A DNA stretch of 64,000 nucleotides, taken from a virus. Where the stretch lies: the IMG/VR virus record IMGVR_UViG_3300020183_000012, positions 62,001-126,000 of that record. One strand, 5' to 3'. A program made the translations under genes and the position numbers. The notes under the pieces were generated by a model. The model made no database searches. It saw nothing but the letters and a program-made list of their open reading frames with translations, and was not told where the DNA came from. Within the stretch, counting starts at the first letter, position 1. Each line of letters begins with the position of its first letter. Below, one piece after another: positions 15,925-24,454 of this stretch.

Positions 15925-16758
15925 ATGTCTATTGACAAGAACATCAACTCTCACTTTGACGGCATCAACAAGGATACTGCCGAAGTAATCAACGATGCGA
16001 TCAACGCTCCCGCCCCTACCGCAATGTGCGGCATCATTGGTTTCGACAATCTTGAGTGGGGAGAGAAGGCAAAGGCTCTTGCTGATGCGGTCAGCAATGA
16101 AGATGACTTTGACTTATGTGATCTTATTGATGACATCAAGAAGGATTGCATCCATCAGATCAAGGGTCAGAAAGATGAAGGCGAACAGTTTGAGTTCGTT
16201 CAGGCAATCGTTTTTGACAAGTTCCTAGCGGTCATCAAGCCGATGCAGTTCCGTGACAGCGATGACAAGGACATTTTCATGGAGGCTGTCGGGGTCATCG
16301 TTGAGAAGATCAAGGAGGACTTCGATGCGAAGCCGATCTTCACTTTCTCATACGGAGAGGCGTGGACTTGTGCGCTTCGCAAGACTTTCGCCGTTCGTCT
16401 TGGCAAGGCTGCGGACAATAGAGATACAATCAATCGTCTTGTGAAGTCAACTGTTGATGAGTTTGGTGGCATTGGTGCTATCCCTGAGAACCATCCCGCG
16501 CTCAAGCGTTTCGACATTATGATGTTCCTGTCGCAGTTCAACACGCAAAAAGGGTACGCATCAATCATCAGCACAGTCCCTATGGATGATTCTGTCATAG
16601 ACGAACTGCACGAAGGACATCGTGCGATCCCACGGGCGCACTTGGTTGAGTCTGATGACTACGGCAAGATTGAAGGTCGAATGGTGATCGACACAGGGGG
16701 CTACGAGAAGATCAAGTTCGACATTTCCAAGTTCGATGGCGAACACACGGATATGTAA
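15925..16758 (+). CDS. Hypothetical protein, 277 aa, paralogue of the 17277 product
   Basis: AGAAGGATAACAA precedes the ATG, 3 nt after the previous stop. Acidic helical N-terminal half. Its middle segment VDEFGGIGAIPENHP resembles SDEFGGVHNIPHDHP in the protein at 17277, each followed by a hydrophobic beta strand and VIASI/ASIIST-like segments, so the two share a domain. Function unknown. Confidence 0.65.
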   Translation: MSIDKNINSHFDGINKDTAEVINDAINAPAPTAMCGIIGFDNLEWGEKAKALADAVSNEDDFDLCDLIDDIKKDCIHQIKGQKDEGEQFEFVQAIVFDKFLAVIKPMQFRDSDDKDIFMEAVGVIVEKIKEDFDAKPIFTFSYGEAWTCALRKTFAVRLGKAADNRDTINRLVKSTVDEFGGIGAIPENHPALKRFDIMMFLSQFNTQKGYASIISTVPMDDSVIDELHEGHRAIPRAHLVESDDYGKIEGRMVIDTGGYEKIKFDISKFDGEHTDM

Positions 16759-17039
16759 TGAGACTCAAGATCAGCGAAACATTGTTCAAGGATGTATGCA
16801 AGAGTTCTGTCCTCAAGGGACATGGCAGAGTCATTGACCTTGATAGGGTTCGCCAATCTAAGGCTCATGCCTTCCGCGCTCAAATAATTCAACTAAACAG
16901 GATCAAGACATCTTTCGGTGAGACAAACAGATGCTTGGTTATTTTCTATGTTGACAGAGCATCAAGCGTCAAAGAGTTCATAGACATTGATGATGAGTTG
17001 ATGAAGGAGATTGTCGTTGAGCAAGACTCTGTTTGCTGA
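16758..17039 (+). CDS. Hypothetical protein, 93 aa
   Basis: Its ATG overlaps the previous stop (TAATG), pointing to translational coupling. Basic N-terminus with a beta strand CLVIFYVD. Not recognised. Confidence 0.55.
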   Translation: MRLKISETLFKDVCKSSVLKGHGRVIDLDRVRQSKAHAFRAQIIQLNRIKTSFGETNRCLVIFYVDRASSVKEFIDIDDELMKEIVVEQDSVC

Positions 17040-17280
17040 CGGGTTTGAGGATTGCGTGATTGGTTATTTCCGCAGATGCGGGCAACCAACGGTCATAGCC
17101 TATGATGCAGATAAGTGCATTCAGAAGATGGTCGCCCGTGATGGAATGACCGAAGAAGAAGCAATTGAGTATTTTGAGTTCAATGTGACAGGTGCTTGGG
17201 TTGGCGAAGGCACTCCTGCCTTCGTCTACAAAGTTACATCCCGTGAACTAAATAATATGGCAAAGGAAGGTTTTCTATGA
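17017..17280 (+). CDS. Conserved small phage-type protein, 87 aa, TTG start
   Basis: Start chosen at TTG 17017 because AAGGAG ends 7 nt upstream; it overlaps the preceding gene by 23 nt. The segment MTEEEAIEYFEFNVTGAWVG followed by EGTPAF matches a small family found widely in phages and plasmids, of unknown function. A promoter element (17234-17256) lies inside its coding sequence, encoding VTSRELNN near the C-terminus. Confidence 0.75.
   Translation: MSKTLFADGFEDCVIGYFRRCGQPTVIAYDADKCIQKMVARDGMTEEEAIEYFEFNVTGAWVGEGTPAFVYKVTSRELNNMAKEGFL
17234..17256 (+). promoter_or_regulatory. Element copy inside a coding sequence
   Basis: TTACATC, CCGTG, AACTAAATAAT. It sits wholly within the 17017 gene, 21 nt before the ATG of the next gene, and would drive the 17277 gene separately. 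It is one of the more divergent copies, plausibly because the protein frame constrains it. Confidence 0.6.
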
Positions 17281-18074
17281 ATAAGCAAAAGAAGAAGTGG
17301 AGCGTCATCAACAACAAAAAAATCAATGACAAGGAATCATTGATTGAAACGGAAATCGTTTTCTCCAACGATGATGCAACCGAGGTGGTGACATTCGGTT
17401 TCATTCCTTATAGTAAGCATCCCTTGTTCTCAGGTGGACTTATGTCTGTTCCCGACTTTGAAAACATGAGGACAACTGACAGACTTGATGCCCGTAGGAC
17501 ATTCGCTGCAACCTACCACAAGTTTGAGTTCACCACATACTGCACGAAGAACTCCAAGCGCGATAAGATGTATGATTGCGTCAACATCATCACGGAGAAC
17601 GGAGTTTGGTGGGGCATGGTCAGCAACACCAAGAATACGAGCGGAGTCGATTCAAACGGACTCATCAGCGCATCGAACTTTATTCTTGAGGAAGTTGAGG
17701 ACGAGGACAGCGACAATCCTTTTTGTGTGATCTATAGTGGTCCTCTTGTTCGTGCAAACGAAGATAAGGACATCAAAAGAATGAAGATTATCTCTGACGA
17801 GTTTGGTGGAGTTCACAACATTCCGCACGACCATCCTTTTTTCTTGACCCGTCAGAGGGTTGCTTCAATCGCCTTTTTCCGTTCGGGAGACAAGGGCAAG
17901 GCTGTGATTGCAAGTATCAAAAAGTCCGAACTGAGTAAATTTTGTTCTAACAAGCCCGATCTAGCATCTTCCGTATCGCCTTCTATTGCTCTTGAAAATA
18001 CCGAGGAAGGAGATGAAAGTTGGATTTCGCATCCAGTATTGAGCATCAAGAGACTTGCTATGGTGAGTCGGTGA
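17277..18074 (+). CDS. Hypothetical protein, 265 aa, paralogue of the 15925 product
   Basis: ATGA overlap with the previous stop; GGAAGG precedes it. It shares the DEFGG-x3-IP-x2-HP motif and the following strands with the 277-aa protein at 15925. The N-terminus is basic and beta-rich. Function unknown. Confidence 0.6.
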   Translation: MNKQKKKWSVINNKKINDKESLIETEIVFSNDDATEVVTFGFIPYSKHPLFSGGLMSVPDFENMRTTDRLDARRTFAATYHKFEFTTYCTKNSKRDKMYDCVNIITENGVWWGMVSNTKNTSGVDSNGLISASNFILEEVEDEDSDNPFCVIYSGPLVRANEDKDIKRMKIISDEFGGVHNIPHDHPFFLTRQRVASIAFFRSGDKGKAVIASIKKSELSKFCSNKPDLASSVSPSIALENTEEGDESWISHPVLSIKRLAMVSR

Positions 18075-18229
18075 TCTACATGGTCCCGATGTTCCAAACG
18101 CCAAAATCACAACAACTTCTTTGGTTGCGAAGAAAAATCGCCCTTCAGAGGCTTCGGGAAAGTGTCGAGAAAGAAGAAGGCACTATTCGGCTGAAGGAAA
18201 TAATTAATGAAGAATCAGAACAGAGATAA
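18020..18229 (+). CDS. Hypothetical protein, 69 aa, TTG start
   Basis: TTG 18020 has AAGGAG 7 nt upstream, the same layout as the TTG start at 17017. A GTG at 18071 or ATG at 18080 are alternatives. It overlaps the previous gene by 55 nt. The C-terminal half is a charged helix (LRRKIALQRLRESVEKEEG). Confidence 0.5.
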   Translation: MDFASSIEHQETCYGESVIYMVPMFQTPKSQQLLWLRRKIALQRLRESVEKEEGTIRLKEIINEESEQR

Positions 18230-18512
18230 ACTGATTGAGCATTTCTTCTTCAAAGGCGGATATGTCACCGTTGCCTTAGACTATTACGGCAATCGGTATG
18301 TGAGGGTTTGTATCAACGAGGCAGAGGATGAAAGTCTCTGCCCTGAACCTGAGTTTAACATTGACGCTTGGAGATATGCTTGGCGTTCGGTTTCTGTTAG
18401 CGTCAACACTCTGATGAACAGCACCGATTGTATCCTTACCGATAAAACAAAATCGGCAATCGAACAGATCAGAGAAAGAACACTTAATCAGTTTGTTCGT
18501 TCTTGTTCTTGA
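18207..18512 (+). CDS. Hypothetical protein, 101 aa
   Basis: GAAGGAAATAATTA precedes the ATG; it overlaps the previous gene by 23 nt. Contains GGYVTVALDYYGNRYVRVCI, a small beta-sheet pattern. Not recognised. Confidence 0.55.
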   Translation: MKNQNRDKLIEHFFFKGGYVTVALDYYGNRYVRVCINEAEDESLCPEPEFNIDAWRYAWRSVSVSVNTLMNSTDCILTDKTKSAIEQIRERTLNQFVRSCS

Positions 18513-18617
18513 ATGTCACTCCATGTATATGGAGTAGATAGAGAGACAACCGGATATTCGGTTCTGCCCCACCGAAAGCGAGATACATCCTCTTCCAATT
18601 TTTCATCCGGGGAATAA
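18513..18617 (+). CDS. Possible small protein, 34 aa, ending in an element
   Basis: ATG immediately follows the previous stop. Product MSLHVYGVDRETTGYSVLPH... ends ...NFSSGE with its TAA supplied by the promoter element at 18601-18623, as in several neighbours. No ribosome site of its own; weak support. Confidence 0.3.
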   Translation: MSLHVYGVDRETTGYSVLPHRKRDTSSSNFSSGE

Positions 18618-18626
18618 GATAGAGGC

Positions 18627-19178
18627 ATGGATACCTCCTCCGTTGACAATCCCAAAGCACATGAAGTGATTGGTCAAGACCTAGATTCTCGTCCGCGTGG
18701 CAGACCCGCTAAAGTCAGGTTTGAACCCGGAGAGATCGCTGAAGGCAAGATCATCACCGCAGAGATCATCTCCCGCGTTACGGGAGTTCCGACTGATTGC
18801 ATCGGAACTGACCGCTGGAGCATCGCTCGTGTGAAGTGTCGTGGTTATATCAAGACGGCTTTCAAGAGAGATTTCGGTCACGCCTGTTTCGTCAAGAACA
18901 GCGGTTCGGGTCTTGTTCCTGTTCGTGCAGTCGATACGCTGCGCGAGAGCGACAGGCGTTACCGCGAATCCATGCGAGACATCCGAGATAACGCGAGGGT
19001 GTGCTTGGAGACTGCGGCTCATAGCAACTCCATCAATCAGGCTGACAGGTCTAGTCTTACGAGTCGTGGTGCAGCCCTTGCTGCTATCGCATCATCGGTT
19101 GAGGCCCGTGAACTGAGCAAAAGACTGTGGATGGGCAAACGCGCTTTTGAAAAGCGAGATATTGCATCGGGTGAATAA
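18627..19178 (+). CDS. Hypothetical protein, 183 aa
   Basis: The ATG is 3 nt after an element core (18601-18623), with no room for a ribosome site: likely leaderless. Contains an AT-hook-like core (RPRGRPAKVRF) near residue 25. The rest is helical and basic (RESDRRYRESMRDIRDNARV). It ends ...DIASGE with its stop inside the next element (19162-19184). Confidence 0.6.
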   Translation: MDTSSVDNPKAHEVIGQDLDSRPRGRPAKVRFEPGEIAEGKIITAEIISRVTGVPTDCIGTDRWSIARVKCRGYIKTAFKRDFGHACFVKNSGSGLVPVRAVDTLRESDRRYRESMRDIRDNARVCLETAAHSNSINQADRSSLTSRGAALAAIASSVEARELSKRLWMGKRAFEKRDIASGE

Positions 19179-19204
19179 ACTAAACCTGAAAGGAATAATG
19201 CCCA

Positions 19205-19660
19205 ATGGACGAGCATGAAAACTGCAAATGTGCATACTGTAGTGCGCCTGACAAGGCGGCGGAATGGGAAGCAAAGGCACTCATGGAATATGGGTTCTTT
19301 ATGCACTATGTTACGGACCATGACCCGCAGAGTCCGAGCGGATTCAATTGCCATACTCACGGTCTTGACCTGATCGGAGGATTTGATCTTCAGATCACCC
19401 TTCCACTCAAGCCTGAGATCGCTTCTTCTATTTTCCATGATCTTGCCGCAAGAACGAAAAGTGGTCGCAAGTTCTCCGATGGAGAGATTCTTGACGATGT
19501 TCTGTCAGGCGGATACAAGTGCAGGTTGGTCTTGGCAGAGGAATGTGAACGGCCTGTACTGAGGATCATTCTGCCCGACCCGAAGGGCAGAATTATGCCA
19601 AATGACATGGACAAGGCATACCGAGATGCACAGTATAAGGATATTTCATCCCGGGAATAA
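19205..19660 (+). CDS. DUF4262-like protein, 151 aa
   Basis: The N-terminus carries C-x-C-x2-C (CKCAYC). The body (NCHTHGLDLIGGFDLQITLP, then EIASSIFHDLAARTKSG, and RPVLRIILPDPKGRIMP) follows the DUF4262 pattern of strand-HTHG-strand-helix seen in phage and bacterial proteins of unknown role. It ends ...DISSRE within the next element. Family assignment is from memory of the pattern. Confidence 0.6.
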   Translation: MDEHENCKCAYCSAPDKAAEWEAKALMEYGFFMHYVTDHDPQSPSGFNCHTHGLDLIGGFDLQITLPLKPEIASSIFHDLAARTKSGRKFSDGEILDDVLSGGYKCRLVLAEECERPVLRIILPDPKGRIMPNDMDKAYRDAQYKDISSRE

Positions 19661-19672
19661 AATAATAGTGCC

Positions 19673-20347
19673 ATGCACGCAACATATGCATTCCTGATCT
19701 CCGTGCCAAGTTGTTTCTCTCTTAAGGGAAAGGCAGAACACGCAGCAAAAGTCTTTGAAAACGACTATGCATCATCCAGTCACATGGATGAAAACAACTG
19801 GTACGAGATTTGCGGAATCATTTCTGAAGATGGCGAATCTTTCAACTTGCTTGATGGCAAGGAAGATTACAGGGGTCGTGATTCCATCATTTCAAAGTTC
19901 ATCAAGTCTAGTCCCGAGGAGACTTGGAACGGGCTAATTGATTTCAGTCACGAAACTGTCAAAGGTGAACTTATTTGGAAATTAGGTCTTTACAAGAAGG
20001 ATGGGACAGTAGGAAACCCTCCACCAATATGCAAGAAGGATTTGGCTGCTTATTTGGACGCACACATTGTTGAAACGATCCAGTCAAACAAAGTTTGGTG
20101 GATGGATGGTGTGGACATAGAGACAAAATCAAATGGAGATGAAGAGGTAGCCAAAATGCTTCAAGAGGAGGTTTCAAATCACATCCACAGGACAAGACTT
20201 ATAAGAGATTGCATTCTTTCTTCCCGGTTTGGGTTGTTCAGTCGTACAATGGCTACGCCATATGACTACCGCTGCTTCGACCTTCGTGATGCTGCCGAGA
20301 CTGAAGAGACACAAGATGTTGTCCTTTTGGTGGACATTCACACCTAA
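19673..20347 (+). CDS. Hypothetical protein, 224 aa
   Basis: ATG is 6 nt past an element core (19644-19666), probably leaderless. Opens with MHATYAFLISVPSCFSLKGK and is otherwise acidic; no family recognised. Confidence 0.5.
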   Translation: MHATYAFLISVPSCFSLKGKAEHAAKVFENDYASSSHMDENNWYEICGIISEDGESFNLLDGKEDYRGRDSIISKFIKSSPEETWNGLIDFSHETVKGELIWKLGLYKKDGTVGNPPPICKKDLAAYLDAHIVETIQSNKVWWMDGVDIETKSNGDEEVAKMLQEEVSNHIHRTRLIRDCILSSRFGLFSRTMATPYDYRCFDLRDAAETEETQDVVLLVDIHT

Positions 20348-20380
20348 ATGTCGAAAACAGAAATGACTGATTGAGCAAAA

Positions 20381-20455
20381 GGCTCTGTCGTCTAGTCTGG
20401 CTCAGGACTCAGCCCTTTCAAGGCTGCTACACGGGTTCGAATCCCGTCAGAGTCA
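20381..20455 (+). tRNA. tRNA-Glu (UUC)
   Basis: Acceptor GGCTCTG/CAGAGTC, anticodon loop CTTTCAA with anticodon TTC, T arm ACGGGTTCGAATCCCGT. CCA not encoded. Confidence 0.93.
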
Positions 20456-20466
20456 CTCATAAAAAC

Positions 20467-20539
20467 GCCCTCATAGCTCAGTTGGTAGAGCAACCGGCTT
20501 TTAACCGGTTGGTCGTAGGTTCGAACCCTACTGAGGGCA
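20467..20539 (+). tRNA. tRNA-Lys (UUU)
   Basis: Acceptor GCCCTCA/TGAGGGC, anticodon loop CTTTTAA with anticodon TTT, T arm GTAGGTTCGAACCCTAC, discriminator A. 11 nt after tRNA-Glu, so cotranscribed. CCA not encoded. Confidence 0.95.
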
Positions 20540-20733
20540 TTTGGAGATGTGTAACACCGATGTCGGAGTCGGTGTTCCGAACAAGCGTCTAAGGGTACTC
20601 AGGCGAAGTACGGCAAGCCTTGAACTTGCACGGCTAACACCGAGTCTTAAATCTCTTGCATTTCCTCAAGTTTTACAAAGGATTTTTTCTTTTCATATAG
20701 AAATGCTTAGTTCTATGTGTTTGAAGGATTGTC
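20540..20733. other. Noncoding stretch after the tRNA pair
   Basis: Contains a hairpin AACACCGA/TCGGTGTT at about 20555-20578, possibly ending the tRNA transcript. No convincing ORF. The remainder shows nothing I can name. Confidence 0.4.
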
Positions 20734-21030
20734 ATGTCAAGAAAGAACAGATCATACATTTTGGTAGTTCGCTGCACCGTAGACGCGGTGGAATCTGTGC
20801 TTTCTGCGGAAAAAAGGTGTCCTTTTATTAGCAATCAGGTGGATTCCCGATATGCTTCGTCGTGGGGAAGTCAATACGAAATTGTTTATTCATGCAAACT
20901 AAAAAAAGACGCCTTTGCAATCAAGAGATGGTGGCTTGAAAATGGGCAACTGGACAATCCTGAGTTTTCAATAAATCAGTCATGCTCCACATATTCTACA
21001 ACCCGTCAAACGATTCTTTTAGGGTACTGA
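20734..21030 (+). CDS. Hypothetical protein, 98 aa
   Basis: A small mixed alpha/beta protein (RSYILVVRCTVDAVESVLSA). No strong ribosome site. Overlaps the next gene by 49 nt. Not recognised. Confidence 0.45.
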   Translation: MSRKNRSYILVVRCTVDAVESVLSAEKRCPFISNQVDSRYASSWGSQYEIVYSCKLKKDAFAIKRWWLENGQLDNPEFSINQSCSTYSTTRQTILLGY

Positions 21031-21191
21031 AATACGACTACGAAGTAAGGGACTTCATCAATCGCCCAATTTACTCAGGCGGTCAATGGAAATACATTCA
21101 ACTAAGTCCCGATGACTGCATCGCAAAGTTGATGCAATTCGTCAGAGATGAAACACCGAGCGATGAGTACCGCTCTGACGAACTTATTTGA
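20982..21191 (+). CDS. Hypothetical protein, 69 aa
   Basis: MLHIFYNPSNDSFRVLKYDY start, acidic C-terminus. Overlaps the preceding frame. Not recognised. Confidence 0.45.
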   Translation: MLHIFYNPSNDSFRVLKYDYEVRDFINRPIYSGGQWKYIQLSPDDCIAKLMQFVRDETPSDEYRSDELI

Positions 21192-21269
21192 CACAACAGG
21201 GTCAGTTTAGGTTGGTTGAGGCTTGTTTAGATAAGGTATGATTTTTCATCGGGTGAATAAACTAATGGC

Positions 21270-21635
21270 ATGAGTCACCCTTACCATCACGCTCTGTCAA
21301 GTGTCAAGCGTTTCGGAGGCACTTGGAGCGATTACATTGAGATTCACGAATGGTTCGATCAGACGAAGGCTCTTATCCCTGATGTTCGTCATCGGGCAAT
21401 CCTTCATTCGTCTTTCGGAATCTTCCTGTGCCAACAGGTTTTCGGTGAGGTTCTTGTGCGGGATTCTGACGGAAAGCCCGTGCCTGTCCGTACCATTGCG
21501 GAGCAACACATTATTGAGGACATGGGATTTATCCCTACTCCTCAAGATTGGTTTGCGGGTATGCAGCCCGAGAAGTGGATGGCAAGAGGAGCAAAGCCTC
21601 TTTCCGCTGAAACAGAACAAGTTTTGGCTGACTAG
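21270..21635 (+). CDS. DUF6915-type phage protein, 121 aa
   Basis: The opening MSHPYHHALSSVKRFGGTWS followed by DYIEIHEWFDQTKA, DVRHRAILH, VRTIAEQHI and a closing WMARGA match a small conserved family of phage and bacterial proteins of unknown function. The ATG lies 3 nt after an element core (21244-21266), one of the clearest leaderless candidates. Confidence 0.8.
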   Translation: MSHPYHHALSSVKRFGGTWSDYIEIHEWFDQTKALIPDVRHRAILHSSFGIFLCQQVFGEVLVRDSDGKPVPVRTIAEQHIIEDMGFIPTPQDWFAGMQPEKWMARGAKPLSAETEQVLAD

Positions 21636-21645
21636 ACAATCTTAA

Positions 21646-21719
21646 GTTCCCGTGGCTCAGTTGGATAGAGCAGCCGCCTTCTAAGCGGCAGGTCGCTGGT
21701 TCGAGTCCAGCCGGGAACG
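21646..21719 (+). tRNA. tRNA-Arg (UCU)
   Basis: Acceptor GTTCCCG/CGGGAAC, anticodon loop CTTCTAA with anticodon TCT, T arm GCTGGTTCGAGTCCAGC, discriminator G as expected for Arg. CCA not encoded. Confidence 0.95.
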
Positions 21720-21727
21720 CTTCTACG

Positions 21728-21753
21728 ATACCCGGTTCATAGCCGGGTATTTT
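21728..21753 (+). terminator. Terminator after tRNA-Arg
   Basis: ATACCCGG (21728-21735), seven-base loop, CCGGGTAT (21743-21750), then T's. Confidence 0.75.
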
Positions 21754-21944
21754 AACTAATCCGGGGAATCTGCATTATTTTGCTTGCCTATTTGGTCTAT
21801 TGGGCTATAGTTCCACCTCTGAAGAGATGATTCAAGGTGCATAGACTACATAGGTGAAAGTTGCATCCCGAGAATAGACTAATGGGGTAATAGTGCCGCA
21901 CCGAGTGGCACAACAAGTTGAGCATTCGCACAAGGATACAAATA

Positions 21945-22583
21945 ATGCCTGTTGCAAGTCCTATTGATACCGGAACACGCACCTTGACTTTCATCATCAA
22001 GGGAATCGCACCGTTGATGATGCACAACGGTCTGTTGGCTTCGCCCTTCTATTCGTATACCAAGCGTCTGAAGGAGATCACCAAGAAGCGCGGCAAGACC
22101 GAAGAGGATCATATTGAGGTGGCTAAGATTGAGTGGGAAGGCGGTCTTTACATGAGTAGCCGCGATGCGGATACTGGTCTTTGGTCTGAGGACTCGCATC
22201 CCATCATTCCCGCTGAGTGTCTTTACGCGACCCTTCTCGCGGGAGCAAAGGCTTTCAAAGGCGGGATGTCTTTCAAGGCAGGAGTGTTCATTACTCAATC
22301 GGCTCGTCTGCGCTACAAGGGAGACAACAAGATCAAGACTCTTGCTGACCTTCGTGGCAAAGATATTTTCATCGACTCCCGCCTCGTTGATGTAAACGGC
22401 AGCAAGGTGACGCGAACCCGCCCGATCTTCCACGATTGGTCGTGCGAGTTCAATGTTGAGTATGATCCGTCCGTTGTTGATGAAGCAGACCTTATCCGTT
22501 GGGTTCAAACGGGCGGTAGGCTCAAGGGTCTTTGCGAACTGCGTCCAACGATGGGTCGGTTCACCATTGAGTCTTACAAGTGA
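21945..22583 (+). CDS. Conserved phage protein, 212 aa
   Basis: Start at ATG 21945 with AAGGATAC upstream. Motifs IKGIAPLMMHNGLLASP, KRGKTEEDH and KVTRTRPIFHDWSCEFNVEY and a closing LRPTMGRFTIE belong, as I remember, to a conserved phage protein family without a settled role. The pattern of a core fold with long beta strands suggests a structural or nucleic-acid-associated protein; I do not assign a function. Confidence 0.65.
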   Translation: MPVASPIDTGTRTLTFIIKGIAPLMMHNGLLASPFYSYTKRLKEITKKRGKTEEDHIEVAKIEWEGGLYMSSRDADTGLWSEDSHPIIPAECLYATLLAGAKAFKGGMSFKAGVFITQSARLRYKGDNKIKTLADLRGKDIFIDSRLVDVNGSKVTRTRPIFHDWSCEFNVEYDPSVVDEADLIRWVQTGGRLKGLCELRPTMGRFTIESYK

Positions 22584-22671
22584 TGCTCTCCTCTCTCCGC
22601 AGAAATGCGTAGAGAGGCTTTCTTATGGTCTGCTTTGGCAGGATACGGTTCGTTGCGCTCAGGAGTGGTCT

Positions 22672-22911
22672 GCTTCTCGCCTTCTACCGGGGAAACCCGG
22701 TTTGGAGGCTTTCTTTAGGTCGGATGCCCTCAGATTGGGCTAGTTTAGGTAGGGTGTGATGCGATGTGTTCCGCTTCTCGCCTTCTACCGGGGAAACCCG
22801 GTTTGGAGGCTTTCTTTAGTCTTGTTGGGGCATGATACGGTCAGGTTCGGTAAGGTCAGAAGAGGTATGCTTCTCGCCTTCTACCGGGGAAACCCGGTTT
22901 GAAGGCTTTCG
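22672..22911 (+). repeat. Three tandem GAAA-capped hairpins about 100 nt apart
   Basis: Copies at 22672-22718, 22773-22819 and 22869-22911. Each holds GCCTTCTACCGGG, a GAAA tetraloop, CCCGGT and GGAGGC or GAAGGC, followed by CTTTCTTTAG in the first two copies: a terminator-like hairpin. Spacers of 50-55 nt differ in sequence but share GT-rich words (TTTAGGTAGGG, GGTTCGGTAAGG). A cognate hairpin with GAAA loop lies at 24071. The 22584-22992 interval has no ORF, so it may encode a set of short RNAs, each ending in such a hairpin. Confidence 0.75.
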
Positions 22912-22992
22912 TGGGTACGGCAAAGTTGCATCCGTTGAATAAAGTAGTCTTGCCCAAGTGGGCAATCTCAATCATCTAGGAGCAGAACAACA

Positions 22993-24003
22993 ATGGCACA
23001 TGGAATTAAGAATCGTGATCGCGTCCTCATCGTTGGTGACCGTGGTTGGCACGGGTTGGGTCAGCAGATGGATTCGATCAGCATGACCGATCTCAAGGAG
23101 CAGTTCCCATACTCCTACGAGAAGGTTCCGATGTTCACCGCCGATGGCGTGGAAGTTGAAGGCTTCAAGGCTGTCATCACTACCGATGACAAGCAGAGCA
23201 ACGGTGTCGTGGGTGACACCTACGAGATCATCAACCTTGACGAGATGTTTGGTCTTGCTAACGATCTTGTTGTTGCTCACGGGACGGGTCGTGTTGTCAG
23301 CGCAGGAAGCCTTCACAACCGCGAGGACTTTTTCGTTGATCTCGGCATCGACCGCGAGTTCCGCAGCGGTGAGGATGTCAACAAGCCATTCATCGGTATC
23401 ACCAACAACTTCTGTGGTATGCGCCACTTCGTTGCGGGAGCGCACATGAACAGGATCGTCTGCGCCAATACTCTGAATCTCATGCTCCGCGAAGTCAAGG
23501 GTTCTCCTCGCGCCATCAAGATTCGTCACACTAAGGGTGCATGGAACCGACTCGCTGAGGCGAAGCGCATTCTCGGCATCACCCTTGCCGCGTTCGACAA
23601 GGCTGATGAGGAGATGCACCAAATGATCTCCAAGAAGATGACCGATGCAGAGATCGCTTCGTACTATGATGCCATCATGCCGATGACCAACATCCCGCCT
23701 CGCCGTGCAGACGAGAACGAGGAGCAGTATGAAGCCCGTGTTGAAACCATCGAACGCGCAAACCGCAAGGCTTCCCGTGTCCGTGCAGAGTGGAGCATGA
23801 CGCTTGACAACGAGCGCGGCGTTCTTGGTCAGGAGCCGAACCTTTGGCTTGCGATGAACTCCGTGACCAAGTGGGTTCAGCATGAGAATCAGGTGAAGAA
23901 CGAATCGACCAATCCCCTGATCCGTGGTTGGAGCAACCGTTTTGCAACGGGCTTCAAGATGACAAACGAAGCCCATGACGCAGCATTGTCTGTGCTTGGG
24001 TAA
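22993..24003 (+). CDS. DUF932 protein
   Basis: 336 aa with the DUF932 landmarks in order: RGWHGLGQQM near the N-terminus, VVGDTYEIINLDEMFGLAND, a beta-rich core, MNRIVCANTLNLMLRE, and IKIRHTKGAWNRLAEAKRIL. Found in phages and plasmids; role unsettled. An element (22926-22948) and AGGAGCAGAACAACA precede the ATG. It is one of two DUF932-type proteins in the window. Confidence 0.85.
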   Translation: MAHGIKNRDRVLIVGDRGWHGLGQQMDSISMTDLKEQFPYSYEKVPMFTADGVEVEGFKAVITTDDKQSNGVVGDTYEIINLDEMFGLANDLVVAHGTGRVVSAGSLHNREDFFVDLGIDREFRSGEDVNKPFIGITNNFCGMRHFVAGAHMNRIVCANTLNLMLREVKGSPRAIKIRHTKGAWNRLAEAKRILGITLAAFDKADEEMHQMISKKMTDAEIASYYDAIMPMTNIPPRRADENEEQYEARVETIERANRKASRVRAEWSMTLDNERGVLGQEPNLWLAMNSVTKWVQHENQVKNESTNPLIRGWSNRFATGFKMTNEAHDAALSVLG

Positions 24004-24070
24004 ACCGAACTAAGGTTAGGTATGGCGAGTCTAGGTATGCCCTGCCATTGTATGGTCTGTCAAGTTCAGT

Positions 24071-24104
24071 CCCCTTCACCGGAGAAATCCGGTGGAGGGG
24101 TTTT
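24071..24104 (+). terminator. Strong terminator with GAAA tetraloop
   Basis: A 13-bp stem CCCCTTCACCGGA/TCCGGTGGAGGGG closed by GAAA and followed by TTTT. It ends the DUF932 transcript before tRNA-Gln. Confidence 0.9.
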
Positions 24105-24122
24105 GCCGATAAACATAATGAC

Positions 24123-24193
24123 TGCCTTGTGGTGAAACGGTATCACGGGAGACTTTGGATCTCCTTTTCTTGGTTCAAATCCAAGCAGGGCAA
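24123..24193 (+). tRNA. tRNA-Gln (UUG)
   Basis: Acceptor TGCCTTG/CAGGGCA, anticodon loop CTTTGGA with anticodon TTG, T arm CTTGGTTCAAATCCAAG. CCA not encoded. Preceded by GATAAACATAAT, a possible -10 region. Confidence 0.9.
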
Positions 24194-24236
24194 ATCTTTC
24201 ATCCTGGAAATAAACTAATCGGACAAGGAGAACCGG

Positions 24237-24452
24237 ATGCAGAACCCCGTTACCATCACCGAAAACTGCCGAATCACCGGAGAGGCTTACTCAGTCACGG
24301 TGGATTCAGGCGACCTTGAGCGTTACAAGAACGGCGAGGGTCTGATTCAGAACATCTTCCACTACCTTAACGCAGGGGATCGTGAGTTCATCAAGACAGG
24401 CATCTCGCCCAAGGGTTGGGAAATCATGTTTGCAAACGAAGAAGAGGACTAA
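24237..24452 (+). CDS. Hypothetical protein, 71 aa
   Basis: Behind an element and ACAAGGAGAACCGG leader. The leader plus first codons (ATGCAGAACCCC, MQNP) are repeated almost exactly before the gene at 24777, though the proteins then differ. The C-terminal half (SPKGWEIMFANEEED) is acidic. Not recognised. Confidence 0.6.
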   Translation: MQNPVTITENCRITGEAYSVTVDSGDLERYKNGEGLIQNIFHYLNAGDREFIKTGISPKGWEIMFANEEED

Positions 24453-24454
24453 CA

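Noticed and set aside
22672-22911. CRISPR array
   Set aside because: Only three repeats about 100 nt apart with spacers longer than the repeat, and the repeats fold as terminator hairpins; no cas gene is near.
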